Shown piece by piece: positions 1 to 7,786 of a stretch of 58,851 bases of DNA. This stretch comes from Solobacterium sp. (GTDB taxonomy: Bacteria; Bacillota_I; Bacilli_A; Erysipelotrichales; Erysipelotrichaceae). The first letter of the stretch is position 1. Every line of letters begins with the position of its first letter. The notes below the pieces were generated by a model. The model had not been told where the DNA came from and ran no database searches. It saw only the letters and a program-made list of their open reading frames with translations. A program made the translations under genes and the position numbers. Location of the stretch: NCBI GenBank assembly GCA_022486705.1, contig JAKVKC010000017.1, positions 1-58,851 of the forward strand. Direction: 5' to 3'.

Positions 1-2
1 AT

Positions 3-314
3 GTCTGGGCAGATTACATGGAAGAAGCCGAAGAGATACGATACACTCCAGAATGGAAAGAAATATATCCACAAAGGAAAGAGACGATTGAAAGAGTATT
101 CGCAGATGATAAAGAGAATCATTGTCTTCGATATACGATAGTCAGAGGAATAAAAAAGAATCGACATGTAGGGTCGATCATTTTCACGTGCCACAATCTG
201 GTAAGATTGGCCAGATGGAAATGGAAAGGGCCTTCTTATACAGGCGAAAACAGCTCTATTTTCAGTTTTCTCGCCTTGAAATACGTTTTTTTACTCATCG
301 CACGAAAAAAGTGA
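3..314 (+). CDS. IS1182-type DDE transposase, C-terminal part (cut by window edge)
   Basis: The reading frame is already open at the first bases (V-W-A-D-Y before the first ATG at 18), so the gene starts left of the window. The visible part has the pattern of the last segment of IS1182-family transposases: RKETIERVFADDKE with the family's catalytic Glu, then RYTIVRGI and a C-terminal NLVRLARWKW. The DDE enzyme would cut and rejoin element ends. No terminal inverted repeat could be recognised downstream, and whether the upstream part is intact cannot be seen here. The family call is pattern-based recognition of a short fragment. Confidence 0.75.
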   Translation, partial: VWADYMEEAEEIRYTPEWKEIYPQRKETIERVFADDKENHCLRYTIVRGIKKNRHVGSIIFTCHNLVRLARWKWKGPSYTGENSSIFSFLALKYVFLLIARKK

Positions 315-341
315 TATCTCTTCCTCGGAGATACCACTTTG
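306..341 (-). terminator. Intrinsic terminator of the sortase gene
   Basis: The stem AAAGTGGTATCTC/GAGATATCACTTT (one mismatch) is followed on the minus strand by a run of six T. It lies about 40 bases past the sortase stop and also just past the transposase stop. A second stem-loop at about 350-383 overlaps the sortase stop codon. Confidence 0.75.
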
Positions 342-379
342 TCAACAAGCTGAAATGCGGATCCTATGATCTGCATTTT

Positions 380-1132
380 TCAGTTTACCTGTTTGGCCAA
401 TACGATCTCGCGCAATTCATCATGATTCCTGACGCATGTCTGCAGACTGATCCAATGATCATTCATGGTCAAAGTCTCCCCTGTATCATAGAAATCCGCT
501 TCTTTGACTGCGCTGTAATATTGAGCAAAGAAATCACTGTCATAATTCACTTTATAATACTTCAGTGTTTCTGACTGCATCTGATAATAGAACACATCGG
601 TAATAACATATTTTCTTTTGTCTGTGCTGCTGAAACTGATATCAATATATTTATTTGCTTCATAATTATTCTGATCCATCAGATTTTCCAATGGAGTAAA
701 CATTTTCGTTCCATCATAATAGACGTAATGCCCATAGATGATCATATTCTGATCGCTCAGCGTATTCCGATAATCCATAAAAGCAGCACCTTCATTATTT
801 ACGGTCGTATCCCACGCTGTATTCAGATATTTCTCATTATCTGATGTCTGGGTCAGATTCTGTACAACAAGACCGCTCTCAAACTCCAGTTTTCCGATAT
901 ATTCAGGATTGATCTGCTTATTGTCATTGTATTCCTTTGCAAAAGAAGTATCTTCCGGCGTCGCTGTAGGTGTCGGCGAAGGCGTCGCTGTTTCCTCCGC
1001 TGTCGGTTCAGCACTTGCGGTCGGTTTTGGTGAGAATAATGGTCCAGCCATCCAGATGGCAGTGATAATAAGGGCAGCCGCAATCAGTGCAGCTATGATC
1101 TTTCCGGTCTTTGTCAGCTTTTTGTTTTTCAT
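380..1132 (-). CDS. Class B-type sortase
   Basis: A membrane-anchored cysteine transpeptidase of 250 residues that would attach a sorting-signal protein to the cell wall. It has an N-terminal membrane anchor at about residues 11-31, a Ser/Thr/Pro/Ala-rich linker at about 34-60, then the class B core: FMDYRN near 118, catalytic His135 in IYGHY, Cys233 in SLQTC and Arg241 in ELREIV. No sortase substrate or pilin gene lies beside it, so it stands alone. The ATG is preceded by no Shine-Dalgarno but by an extended -10 (TGTTAGAAT) only seven bases upstream, which suggests a leaderless message. The family is clear; the substrate is unknown. Confidence 0.88.
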   Translation of the reverse strand: MKNKKLTKTGKIIAALIAAALIITAIWMAGPLFSPKPTASAEPTAEETATPSPTPTATPEDTSFAKEYNDNKQINPEYIGKLEFESGLVVQNLTQTSDNEKYLNTAWDTTVNNEGAAFMDYRNTLSDQNMIIYGHYVYYDGTKMFTPLENLMDQNNYEANKYIDISFSSTDKRKYVITDVFYYQMQSETLKYYKVNYDSDFFAQYYSAVKEADFYDTGETLTMNDHWISLQTCVRNHDELREIVLAKQVN

Positions 1133-1139
1133 ACGTTTT

Positions 1140-1148
1140 ATTCTAACA
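1140..1148 (-). promoter_or_regulatory. Extended -10 of the sortase gene, possibly leaderless
   Basis: TGTTAGAAT is read on the minus strand and ends seven bases before the ATG at 1132. The expected start of transcription falls on or next to the start codon. No convincing -35 was found. Confidence 0.5.
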
Positions 1149-1221
1149 CGATGTGAAATGAAAAGAGAAAGAGATACTCACTGACAAGCTCATTGACAGC
1201 ATTTATTTTCCCCCAGGATTA

Positions 1222-1230
1222 TGTTAAAAT
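1222..1230 (+). promoter_or_regulatory. Extended -10 of tRNA-Ala(CGC)
   Basis: TG-T-TAAAAT sits 12 bases before the mature tRNA 5' end. A TTGACA at 1193-1198 is too far away (26 bases) to be its -35, so the extended -10 probably does the work. Confidence 0.5.
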
Positions 1231-1242
1231 AGCAAAGCACAT

Positions 1243-1315
1243 GGGGTCATAGCTCAGCTGGGAGAGCGCGTGGTTCGCAATCATGAGGTCGGGAGTTCGA
1301 TCCTCCTTGGCTCCA
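1243..1315 (+). tRNA. tRNA-Ala (anticodon CGC)
   Basis: A 73-base cloverleaf. The acceptor stem GGGGTCA/TGGCTCC carries the G3-U70 pair that marks alanine tRNAs. The D arm is GCTC/GAGC, the anticodon loop TTCGCAA (CGC), and the T arm GGGAG-TTCGATC-CTCCT. The anticodon stem has two G-U pairs. CCA is not encoded. It decodes GCG. A second alanine tRNA (TGC), very similar in the acceptor, D and T arms, lies at 32218. Confidence 0.93.
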
Positions 1316-1321
1316 CTGCAG

Positions 1322-1347
1322 ACTGTTCATTCTGAACAGTTTTTTTA
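1322..1347 (+). terminator. Terminator after tRNA-Ala(CGC)
   Basis: The perfect stem ACTGTTC/GAACAGT has a five-base loop and is followed by seven T. The T run reaches into the 3' end of the convergent permease gene. Confidence 0.85.
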
Positions 1348-2751
1348 TTTTGCAGCAGCCTTATGATTCGGTCGGTTGAAAAGGCCGCCGATGACCATGA
1401 TCACAGCAAAGACGATCAGGTACCATAAATTTTCAATGCCATGACTGACCAAAGAAGCATAGATCATAAAGCAGGAACCAGCGACAGCAGCCGCAGGGAT
1501 CACAAATCTCTGCATGCAGGAAAGATCCTTTGCTTTGCGCATCCACTGGATCAGGATCGGAAGATAGAAGCCATAGATCGTGATGATCGGCAGTTCCGAG
1601 GAATCAAAAACAAACGGTCCGGTCCACATTTGGGCAACGTCTGCCAGGAAAAAATATAAGCCCCAGGCTGCACAGAGGATCAGTCCGATGATAGCTGAAT
1701 TATTCGGCATATTGGTCGATGCATCTACCTGAGAAAACATTTTCGGCGAAGGTCCTTCCCCGCGGGCAGATAAAGCATACAGTCCGCGTGTTGTCCCCAG
1801 CATCAGACCATTCATTGTGCCGATGCAGGAAATAGCCACGAACAGATTCAGGATATTGCCGAAGACATTGCCGAAAACATTGACGAACGCTGCGGTCGCT
1901 CCCTGACTGATCAGTTCCTGATTCGAAGCGCCGCCGGCGACCCCGATATAATAGAATACATAGATTGCCGCAATGATCAGGCAGCCGATGATCAATGCTC
2001 TGGGCAGATTCTTCTTGGCATCCTTGATCTCCGCATTGATACTGGTCACAATGATCCATCCTTCATAAGCAAAAGCAGTGGAGCACACAGCTGCCAAAAG
2101 CAGATTGCCCTCAGAAGAGCCAGACACTGCCGCAGCTGCTGTATGAAAATTATTGCCAAGCGTCCCATTGATCAATCCGAAGATCACTCCTCCCACGGCC
2201 ATCAAGATCAGCGGGATCATCTTGATCACCGTTGTACTGACCTGGATCTTTCCCGACAGTTTCGGTGAAAGGCCATTGACCGCATACGCTGCGCATAAAT
2301 AGAACATCGTCAATGCCATGCATTCCGGTCCGACGGCACAGCCGCCTTCCGCTGCCGGTATGATCAATTTCATCTGCGGAGCAACCGAAGTCAGGAAAAC
2401 AAGTGTGTATCTGGCAGAAAGCCATGCCAATACAGATGTCATCGCCGGATAGTAGATCGTGGTGACAAACCATCCGACATAGTACGCATATTTGCTGCCG
2501 ACCGTCGCTTCCGCATAGTCAACAATTCCATTTACCTTTTCATACCGCTGTGCCATCTGTGAGAATGCTAAAGCACATACCATCATGATCATGCCGCCGA
2601 TGATCCATGCCCAAATGCCCAGCGGCATATTGCCGCCTGTTTTTGTCAGGATCGTCTGTGCTTTAAAGAAGACACCTGATCCAATGACAATTCCTACAAC
2701 CATGCATACAGCCGTCCATAGGCCGTATTTCTTCGTCAATTTGCTTTCCAT
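1345..2751 (-). CDS. Amino acid permease, APC superfamily
   Basis: A polytopic inner-membrane transporter of 468 residues that would import or exchange amino acids. The start of the APC fold is clear: GLWTAVCMVVGIVIGSGVF, with the Gly-rich unwound helix 1, then about twelve hydrophobic segments. FAYEGWIIVTSINAEIKDAKKNLPRA style residues (around helix 6 and the following loop) point to the LAT/serine-threonine exchanger branch. I place the start at the ATG at 2751, preceded by a GGATGGAG ribosome site, rather than at an upstream GTG without one. It appears to be a single-gene unit. The substrate cannot be read from the sequence. Confidence 0.85.
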   Translation of the reverse strand: MESKLTKKYGLWTAVCMVVGIVIGSGVFFKAQTILTKTGGNMPLGIWAWIIGGMIMMVCALAFSQMAQRYEKVNGIVDYAEATVGSKYAYYVGWFVTTIYYPAMTSVLAWLSARYTLVFLTSVAPQMKLIIPAAEGGCAVGPECMALTMFYLCAAYAVNGLSPKLSGKIQVSTTVIKMIPLILMAVGGVIFGLINGTLGNNFHTAAAAVSGSSEGNLLLAAVCSTAFAYEGWIIVTSINAEIKDAKKNLPRALIIGCLIIAAIYVFYYIGVAGGASNQELISQGATAAFVNVFGNVFGNILNLFVAISCIGTMNGLMLGTTRGLYALSARGEGPSPKMFSQVDASTNMPNNSAIIGLILCAAWGLYFFLADVAQMWTGPFVFDSSELPIITIYGFYLPILIQWMRKAKDLSCMQRFVIPAAAVAGSCFMIYASLVSHGIENLWYLIVFAVIMVIGGLFNRPNHKAAAK

Positions 2752-2782
2752 GCTCCATCCCCTATTTTTAACGTACTTTTTG

Positions 2783-2788
2783 ATTATA
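2783..2788 (-). promoter_or_regulatory. Candidate -10 of the permease gene
   Basis: TATAAT is read on the minus strand, about 32 bases before the chosen ATG. The -35 region (TGTCTT at 17 bases) is weak and overlaps the preceding terminator. Confidence 0.4.
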
Positions 2789-2799
2789 CTTCCCACATC

Positions 2800-2835
2800 A
2801 AAAAAAAGACATAGAATCCCTTCTACATCTCTTTT
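2800..2835 (-). terminator. Terminator of the feo operon
   Basis: A long stem with G-U pairs, AAGAGATGTAGAA-GGGA-TTCTATGTCTT, then eight T on the minus strand. It begins just past the regulator's stop codon. Confidence 0.8.
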
Positions 2836-2841
2836 CTGAAA

Positions 2842-3225
2842 TTACTTTGCTTCTGCTGTGCTCTTTTCTGCATGTCTGCACATCGCACTGAATGTCTCTT
2901 CGCTGATATCATGCTCCATCTTGCATGCATCTTTTTCTGCCGTGACCGGATCCACGCCGATCTTCTCTAAGAAAGCCGTCAGAAGCCGATGCCGTTCATA
3001 GATCTTTGAAGCAATCTTCATGCCTGGCTTCAGCAGTTTGATACTGCCATCCTTGGCCATCGAAATATACCCATTCTCTTTTAACTGTTTTACAGCAAAA
3101 GAAACACTTGGCTTCGTAACATTCAATTTCTGTGCTATATCAATGGAACGAATATACCCATTTTCTTCCTGCAGCATCAGCATCGCCTCTAAATAATCTT
3201 CGGCTGATTCATGAATCTTCATCAT
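2842..3225 (-). CDS. DtxR-family metal-dependent repressor
   Basis: A metalloregulator of 127 residues, likely sensing ferrous iron and controlling the feo operon in which it is the last gene. The winged-helix DNA-binding domain covers about residues 1-65, then the dimerisation/metal domain follows. The metal ligands known from DtxR can be aligned: Glu13, His79, Cys101, Glu104 and His105 (CKMEH). The Cys at 101 matches iron-type DtxR/IdeR rather than manganese-type MntR, which has Glu there. The C-terminal SH3-like domain of long DtxR proteins is absent. The ATG at 3225 has AAGGTG seven bases upstream; longer upstream starts do not. Iron specificity is inferred. Confidence 0.85.
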   Translation of the reverse strand: MMKIHESAEDYLEAMLMLQEENGYIRSIDIAQKLNVTKPSVSFAVKQLKENGYISMAKDGSIKLLKPGMKIASKIYERHRLLTAFLEKIGVDPVTAEKDACKMEHDISEETFSAMCRHAEKSTAEAK

Positions 3226-3288
3226 TCTAAAGCACCTTCTCTCGATGCTAAAGTAGCACAATGCACAGCACATTTCAAACCAGAAGCA

Positions 3289-3519
3289 TTATTTTTGCCA
3301 TTCACTCTCGGTATATGCTTCTACTTCATAGCCCTTAGCACTGATTGCTTCTTTCAGCTTTTCTTTATCCAATGGTTCAAAGCTGAGGATCTTTGTTTCC
3401 CCATGACGATAGGAAGAAGATACCTTTTTGATCTTAAAGGCATTTCTGACTGCCGCATTGACATCTGCTTCGCACATTCCGCAGCCCATGCCCTGAATCT
3501 TAACAATTGTTTGGATCAT
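3289..3519 (-). CDS. Heavy-metal-associated (HMA) domain protein
   Basis: A small soluble protein of 76 residues made of one ferredoxin-like HMA fold with the metal-binding pair in GMGCGMCEADV. Such proteins act as copper or other metal chaperones, or as free-standing versions of P1B-ATPase metal domains. Its place between feoB and a DtxR regulator suggests a link to iron homeostasis, but the ligand is unknown. The start at 3519 is chosen because GAGG lies seven bases upstream; the longer frame back to 3567 has no ribosome site. Confidence 0.82.
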   Translation of the reverse strand: MIQTIVKIQGMGCGMCEADVNAAVRNAFKIKKVSSSYRHGETKILSFEPLDKEKLKEAISAKGYEVEAYTESEWQK

Positions 3520-3604
3520 CTGTTTCCTCTTTGAGATCCCGACGAGATCTGCAGAATTGAAGGACACCGTATGCCAGTACTAAGTGCGTTTCTGCAGATC
3601 GACA

Positions 3605-3655
3605 GGATACTTTTATCAAATCATCATCGCCAGCAGTTCTTAGGAGGAGCGAGTA
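3605..3655 (-). other. Stem-loop between feoB and the HMA gene
   Basis: GTCAGCAG pairs with CTGCTGGC (one G-U) around a loop of about 31 bases, in the untranslated gap after feoB. There is no T run, so it is more likely an mRNA processing or stability element than a terminator. A 52-codon frame here has no ribosome site and no recognisable family. Confidence 0.35.
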
Positions 3656-3690
3656 CATCAATTCTGCTGACGATCATGAAGGAAGATCAT

Positions 3691-5853
3691 TTATGCATTT
3701 TCAGAACTTAATTCTGCTTCACGCTTCACGGATGGATCTGGGCGGAATAAGAGATACAGCACGCCAGCCAAGATCAGAATTGCGATTGCTGTTGCAGGGC
3801 CGAAGACAACCTCACCCAGCAGCACACCGCCGATCTGATAGACCATCAGAGATGTGCAGTAAGCAAGTACATTCTGGAATAAGATTGCGTACCAGAAGTA
3901 TTTGCGCGAGCCAATCTCACGAGACATTGTTGAGATAGCTGCCAGACATGGAGAATCAAACAGATTGAAGAACAGGAAGGATACAGCTGCAATCCCTGTT
4001 GGGAAGAAAGCAGCAAACTGAGCATGCATGGATGCTTCATATTCTTCCACTTCACCAAGTCCGCTCAGGACGCCCATCGTTGATACAATTCCTTCCTTAG
4101 CGACAAAGCCGCTGATGGAAGAAGCCACTGCCTGCCATGTACCAAAGCCAAGAGGCATAAAGATCCATGCAATAGCATTGCCAATGATTGCCAAGAAACT
4201 GAATTCTTCATCAACAAGTCCGAAGGCACCATCCTGGAAGCCAAAGCTGCCAAGGAACCACATGACAACGCAGCAGAGGAATAAGATCGTTCCAGCCTTT
4301 TTCAGGAAGGCAAATACTCTCTCCCATACATGGAGCAGAACGCCCTTCAGGGAAGGAATGTGATACTGCGGAAGCTCCATAACGAACGGTGCAGGATCGC
4401 CGGAAAATAATTTCATTTTCTTAAGAATAATGCAGGAAACAATGACAATGATGATGCCTGCGAAATACATGATCGGAGCCATCCACCATGCGCCTCCCAT
4501 TAAGAAGCCTGCAATCAGTGCAATGACCGGAAGCTTTGCACCGCATGGGATAAAGGTCGTTGTCATCATAGTCATCCGACGGTCTTTTTCATTCTCGATC
4601 GTACGGCATGCCATGATCCCCGGGACACCGCATCCGGAAGAGATCATAAATGGAATAAAGCTCTTTCCTGACAGACCGAACTTACGGAAGATACGATCCA
4701 TAATGAAGGCAACTCTCGCCATGTATCCGCAGTCTTCCAATACTGACAGGAAGAAGAAGACAATTGCCATCTGCGGGGCAAAGCCGATCGGTGCAGCCAA
4801 GCCTCCCAGAATGCCGTCAACGACAAGCGATACAGCCCAATCTGCGGCACCAAGATTCTCCAGCAGTGTCTGAACGCCCGGCTGGATCCACTCACCGAAC
4901 AGTACATCATTTGTCCAGTCTGTAACGATGCCGCCAAGTGTCGAAACGGAAATATAGTAGACAGCAAACATGATCAAGCCAAAGATCGGCAGTGCCAGCC
5001 ATCTGTTTGTAACGATACGGTCGATCTTATCGGAAACAGACATCTTTCCGACATTCTTCTTTTTCACAGCCCTTGATACAGTCGTATTGATATAGCTGTA
5101 TCTTTGATTTGTAATGATGCTCTCCGCATCATCATCCATTTCCTTTTCACAGTCACGGATGTGCTTTTCAATATGCTGCTGAAGTCCATCATCCAGCTTC
5201 AGTTCTTCTTTGACTTTCTCATCTCTTTCAAACACCTTAATCGCATACCAGCGGAGATTTGATGCAGGAACTTTATCCTGGATCGACTCTTCAATATGCG
5301 CAATGGCATGTTCAACGCTTCCTGTAAATACATGCGGAAGTTCGCCGACTTTCCGACGGGCTGCCATTTCAATGGCCAATTCAGCAGCAGCTTTGCTGCC
5401 TTCTCCTTTTAAGGCGCTGATTTCAACAACTTCGCATCCCATTTCTTCGCCAAGCTTATGCAGATCGATCTTATCTCCATTCTTGCGGACAAGGTCAATC
5501 ATGTTCACTGCCATCAGGGTTGGGATTCCCAATTCAATCAGCTGTGTTGTCAGATACAGATTTCTTTCGATATTTGTTCCATCAATGATATTCAGGATCA
5601 CATCCGGACGTTCATTGACAAGATATTTTCTTGTTACGACTTCTTCCAATGTATATGGTGAAAGCGAATAGATACCAGGAAGATCTTCAATAATGACATT
5701 CTTATGTCCCTGTAAGTATCCCTCTTTCTTTTCTACCGTTACACCAGGCCAGTTGCCAACATACTGATTGCTGCCTGTCAGATCATTGAATAATGTTGTT
5801 TTTCCACAGTTTGGATTTCCTGCTAAAGCTATTTTTATGATTTTGCTATCCAT
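3691..5853 (-). CDS. feoB: Ferrous iron transporter FeoB
   Basis: Imports Fe(II) across the cytoplasmic membrane. The N-terminal G domain starts with the P-loop GNPNCGKTT at residue 12, followed by DLPGIYSL (G3) and NMID (G4). After it come a helical linker and the membrane domain with two Gate motifs and FeoB_C between them. The length of 720 residues is normal. It follows two feoA genes and precedes an HMA protein and a DtxR regulator, all in one direction with short gaps. Expression is probably iron-repressed through the operator candidates at 6351-6391. Confidence 0.96.
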   Translation of the reverse strand: MDSKIIKIALAGNPNCGKTTLFNDLTGSNQYVGNWPGVTVEKKEGYLQGHKNVIIEDLPGIYSLSPYTLEEVVTRKYLVNERPDVILNIIDGTNIERNLYLTTQLIELGIPTLMAVNMIDLVRKNGDKIDLHKLGEEMGCEVVEISALKGEGSKAAAELAIEMAARRKVGELPHVFTGSVEHAIAHIEESIQDKVPASNLRWYAIKVFERDEKVKEELKLDDGLQQHIEKHIRDCEKEMDDDAESIITNQRYSYINTTVSRAVKKKNVGKMSVSDKIDRIVTNRWLALPIFGLIMFAVYYISVSTLGGIVTDWTNDVLFGEWIQPGVQTLLENLGAADWAVSLVVDGILGGLAAPIGFAPQMAIVFFFLSVLEDCGYMARVAFIMDRIFRKFGLSGKSFIPFMISSGCGVPGIMACRTIENEKDRRMTMMTTTFIPCGAKLPVIALIAGFLMGGAWWMAPIMYFAGIIIVIVSCIILKKMKLFSGDPAPFVMELPQYHIPSLKGVLLHVWERVFAFLKKAGTILFLCCVVMWFLGSFGFQDGAFGLVDEEFSFLAIIGNAIAWIFMPLGFGTWQAVASSISGFVAKEGIVSTMGVLSGLGEVEEYEASMHAQFAAFFPTGIAAVSFLFFNLFDSPCLAAISTMSREIGSRKYFWYAILFQNVLAYCTSLMVYQIGGVLLGEVVFGPATAIAILILAGVLYLLFRPDPSVKREAELSSENA

Positions 5854-5866
5854 GCTGCCTCCCCTT

Positions 5867-6106
5867 CTACGCTACCTCGATTAATTTTGCATCGGCTTTT
5901 CGAATGCTCAGTTCATACCCGCGAACGCTCAATTCCATGGGATCGCCCAGCGGTGCCACTTTGCGAACATAGACGGATGTTCCCTTAGTGATGCCCATAT
6001 CCATGATCCGTCTTTTCACTGGGCCCTCGCCCAGCAGCTTTGTGACTGTCACAGTCTCACCGACCTTGACTTCATGAAGTGTTTTCTTCTGTTCCATATT
6101 TTCCAT
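5867..6106 (-). CDS. feoA: FeoA domain protein
   Basis: A 79-residue SH3-like FeoA protein, thought to bind FeoB and modulate its transport or GTPase activity. Family features are GPVKRRIMDMGITKGTSV and the end YELSIRKADAKLIEV. It is the second of two adjacent feoA genes and lies 13 bases upstream of feoB. The ribosome site AGGAGGGG is five bases from the ATG. Confidence 0.93.
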   Translation of the reverse strand: MENMEQKKTLHEVKVGETVTVTKLLGEGPVKRRIMDMGITKGTSVYVRKVAPLGDPMELSVRGYELSIRKADAKLIEVA

Positions 6107-6117
6107 CTTATCCCCTC

Positions 6118-6327
6118 CTATATCTGGATCCTATTTGCCATTGATCTGCTGATTGCAATGCGGCTTTCCTTGACCTGCAGGATCAGATTCCCTGCAATCT
6201 CATTGACCACTGTTACTGAGCTGCCGACAGTGAAGCCAAGTTCCGCCAAATGCTGGCGTACTTTGTCATCGCCGGAGATCCTTGCAATGATTACTTCTTC
6301 CCCTGGTTTAGCTAATGTGATAGGCAT
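6118..6327 (-). CDS. feoA: FeoA domain protein, second copy and first gene of the operon
   Basis: A short FeoA protein of 69 residues with KVRQHLAELGFTVGSSV and ESRIAISRSMANRI, the SH3-like core. It differs strongly from the neighbouring FeoA, so it is not a recent duplicate. In other bacteria paired FeoA proteins accompany one FeoB. It is preceded by a clear promoter and paired inverted repeats and so probably heads the operon. AAGGT lies upstream of the ATG at 6327. Confidence 0.92.
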   Translation of the reverse strand: MPITLAKPGEEVIIARISGDDKVRQHLAELGFTVGSSVTVVNEIAGNLILQVKESRIAISRSMANRIQI

Positions 6328-6350
6328 TCTTCAAACCTTCTTTCTGCACA

Positions 6351-6366
6351 GTTAGTTCTTTCTAAC
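6351..6366 (-). promoter_or_regulatory. Inverted repeat downstream of the feo promoter (operator candidate)
   Basis: GTTAG-TTCTTT-CTAAC is a perfect 5-6-5 inverted repeat in the region just downstream of the predicted transcription start. It shares architecture with the repeat at 6376-6391. DtxR as the binding protein is inferred from gene content, not shown. Confidence 0.5.
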
Positions 6367-6375
6367 CTTGTCAAA

Positions 6376-6406
6376 GTAAGTATACTCTAACTAATTTTTG
6401 TGTCAA
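6376..6406 (-). promoter_or_regulatory. feo operon promoter with overlapping operator candidate
   Basis: TTGACA (6401-6406), a 16-base spacer and TATACT (6379-6384) are read on the minus strand. A 5-6-5 imperfect inverted repeat GTAAG-TATACT-CTAAC (6376-6391) covers the -10, which is where a repressor would block polymerase. Confidence 0.75.
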
Positions 6407-6415
6407 CTTTTATCT

Positions 6416-6451
6416 AAAAAAACTTTCAGCCGAATCTCTTCAGCCAAAAGT
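6416..6451 (-). terminator. Terminator after the TrkA pair
   Basis: An 11-pair stem with G-U pairs (ACTTTTGGCTG/CGGCTGAAAGT) and an eight-base loop is followed by seven T on the minus strand. Confidence 0.85.
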
Positions 6452-6459
6452 CTTCTTAT

Positions 6460-7122
6460 TTACGCATGAAATATTTTATTCAGTTTTGCCTGGGTCGTTT
6501 CATCTGCCATTGCGAGCAGATCATCCCCTGCTTTGATCACTGTATCACCTTTTGCAATGATATTCTCTTCCCCGCGCATTGCCGCAATGATGATAGCACT
6601 GCTTGGAATGCCCAGATCCTTGATCCGCTTATTGCAGGCAGAAGATGTCTCACTGACATGGATCTGCACGATAGATGCATTTCCTCTCTCCAGTTTCAGC
6701 AGGGTCGTCATATCTCTCAGATCAATGCCCTCCAGGATTATATGTCCCATCAGATCTGCCTGATTGATCGACACATCAACGCCCATGCCTTCATTGAACA
6801 TCCATGCATTATGCGGATTGTTGACCCGGGCGATGATCCTCGGCACACTGAATTCAAACTTTCCGATCGTTGATGCAACTAAGTTCGTTTCATCGGCACC
6901 CGTCGCACAGACAAGAACATCTGCCGTATTGATGCCAGCCGCCTCCATCATATTCGGATCCGTCCCGGATCCTTCAAAGATGCAGTCCATCGGAAGTTCA
7001 TCCTTCAGTTTATCCAGAACACTTCTTCTGCTTTCCATGACCTTTACACGGCAATGGTTCGCTAACAGAAGATTGGCAACATAGACACCTGTCTTGCCGC
7101 CGCCTACGATAATTACATTCAT
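6460..7122 (-). CDS. TrkA/KtrA-family potassium uptake regulator (distal copy)
   Basis: A cytoplasmic RCK protein of 220 residues that would gate a K+ channel subunit in response to bound nucleotide. The Rossmann RCK_N domain begins with IIVGGGKTGVYVA and holds the acidic residue at the end of strand 2 (VMESR). RCK_C occupies about residues 137-220. It is 13 bases downstream of a second TrkA-like gene, and both follow a P-type ATPase. No KtrB/TrkH membrane partner lies in the window. GAGGATACGAAG precedes the ATG. The family is sure; the partner channel is not. Confidence 0.88.
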   Translation of the reverse strand: MNVIIVGGGKTGVYVANLLLANHCRVKVMESRRSVLDKLKDELPMDCIFEGSGTDPNMMEAAGINTADVLVCATGADETNLVASTIGKFEFSVPRIIARVNNPHNAWMFNEGMGVDVSINQADLMGHIILEGIDLRDMTTLLKLERGNASIVQIHVSETSSACNKRIKDLGIPSSAIIIAAMRGEENIIAKGDTVIKAGDDLLAMADETTQAKLNKIFHA

Positions 7123-7135
7123 CTTCGTATCCTCC

Positions 7136-7786
7136 TCAGTCCATTCCCAGCAGTGTCTTCAGATGATCCGTTGAAGAGCAGAGTACAGAAATATACAGAA
7201 TATCATTCTTTTCAATCGGTGTTCCGCTGTTCGGGATAAAGATCTGATTGCCTCTGCTGATAGCGATCACATTCATCTCACCATAAACGCAGAGCTCATT
7301 GACCGTTCTTCCTGCTAACATCTCCGGTGCCTGTGCCCGAACAATCTCCGCTTGGGAATCTCCCAGCATCAGAATGCTGTCCAGCTGGTTGTAGCTGAGC
7401 ATATCCATTGCTGTCTGGATGCCCCAGGAAGTTGTCGAGATTGTTTCAATGCCAAAGCTTCTGTAGATGGCAGCTCTTCTAGGATCATAGAGCCGGCAGA
7501 TGATATGCGGCACTCGATAGGCATCTCTTGCCAGCTTTCCGATCAGTGCATTTGTTTCATCTTTCTTGCTGCAGGCAACAATTGCATCGCTCCGTGTAAT
7601 GCCTGCCTGTTCCAGGACTTCACGGTCAAAGCCTATGCCAGTGATCTTTGTCCCTGTAAATTTTGCATCCAGCAGTTCAAAAGCTTCTGGATCAGAGTCA
7701 ATGATCGTTACTTCATTTCCCTTTTTTCCCAATGTCATGGCTAGGCCTGAGCCGAATTTACCGCAGCCTACAATGATCACTTTCAT
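7136..7786 (-). CDS. TrkA/KtrA-family potassium uptake regulator (proximal copy)
   Basis: An RCK protein of 216 residues with IIVGCGKFGSGLA, the nucleotide-binding acidic pair after strand 2 (IIDSDPEAF), and a C-terminal RCK_C domain from about residue 133. Its start overlaps the stop of the P-type ATPase by four bases (ATGA), so translation is coupled. The two TrkA proteins are clearly diverged from one another and could form a hetero-ring or serve different channels. Presence beside an ATPase rather than a channel is unusual. Confidence 0.88.
   Translation of the reverse strand: MKVIIVGCGKFGSGLAMTLGKKGNEVTIIDSDPEAFELLDAKFTGTKITGIGFDREVLEQAGITRSDAIVACSKKDETNALIGKLARDAYRVPHIICRLYDPRRAAIYRSFGIETISTTSWGIQTAMDMLSYNQLDSILMLGDSQAEIVRAQAPEMLAGRTVNELCVYGEMNVIAISRGNQIFIPNSGTPIEKNDILYISVLCSSTDHLKTLLGMD

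Noticed and set aside
1193-1198. TTGACA as -35 for tRNA-Ala(CGC)
   Set aside because: The distance to the best -10 is 26 bases; the extended -10 explains the promoter better.
3500-3650. 52-codon frame between feoB and the HMA gene as a FeoB-associated small protein
   Set aside because: No ribosome site, no membrane segment, and no Cys-rich tail of the known FeoB-associated proteins.
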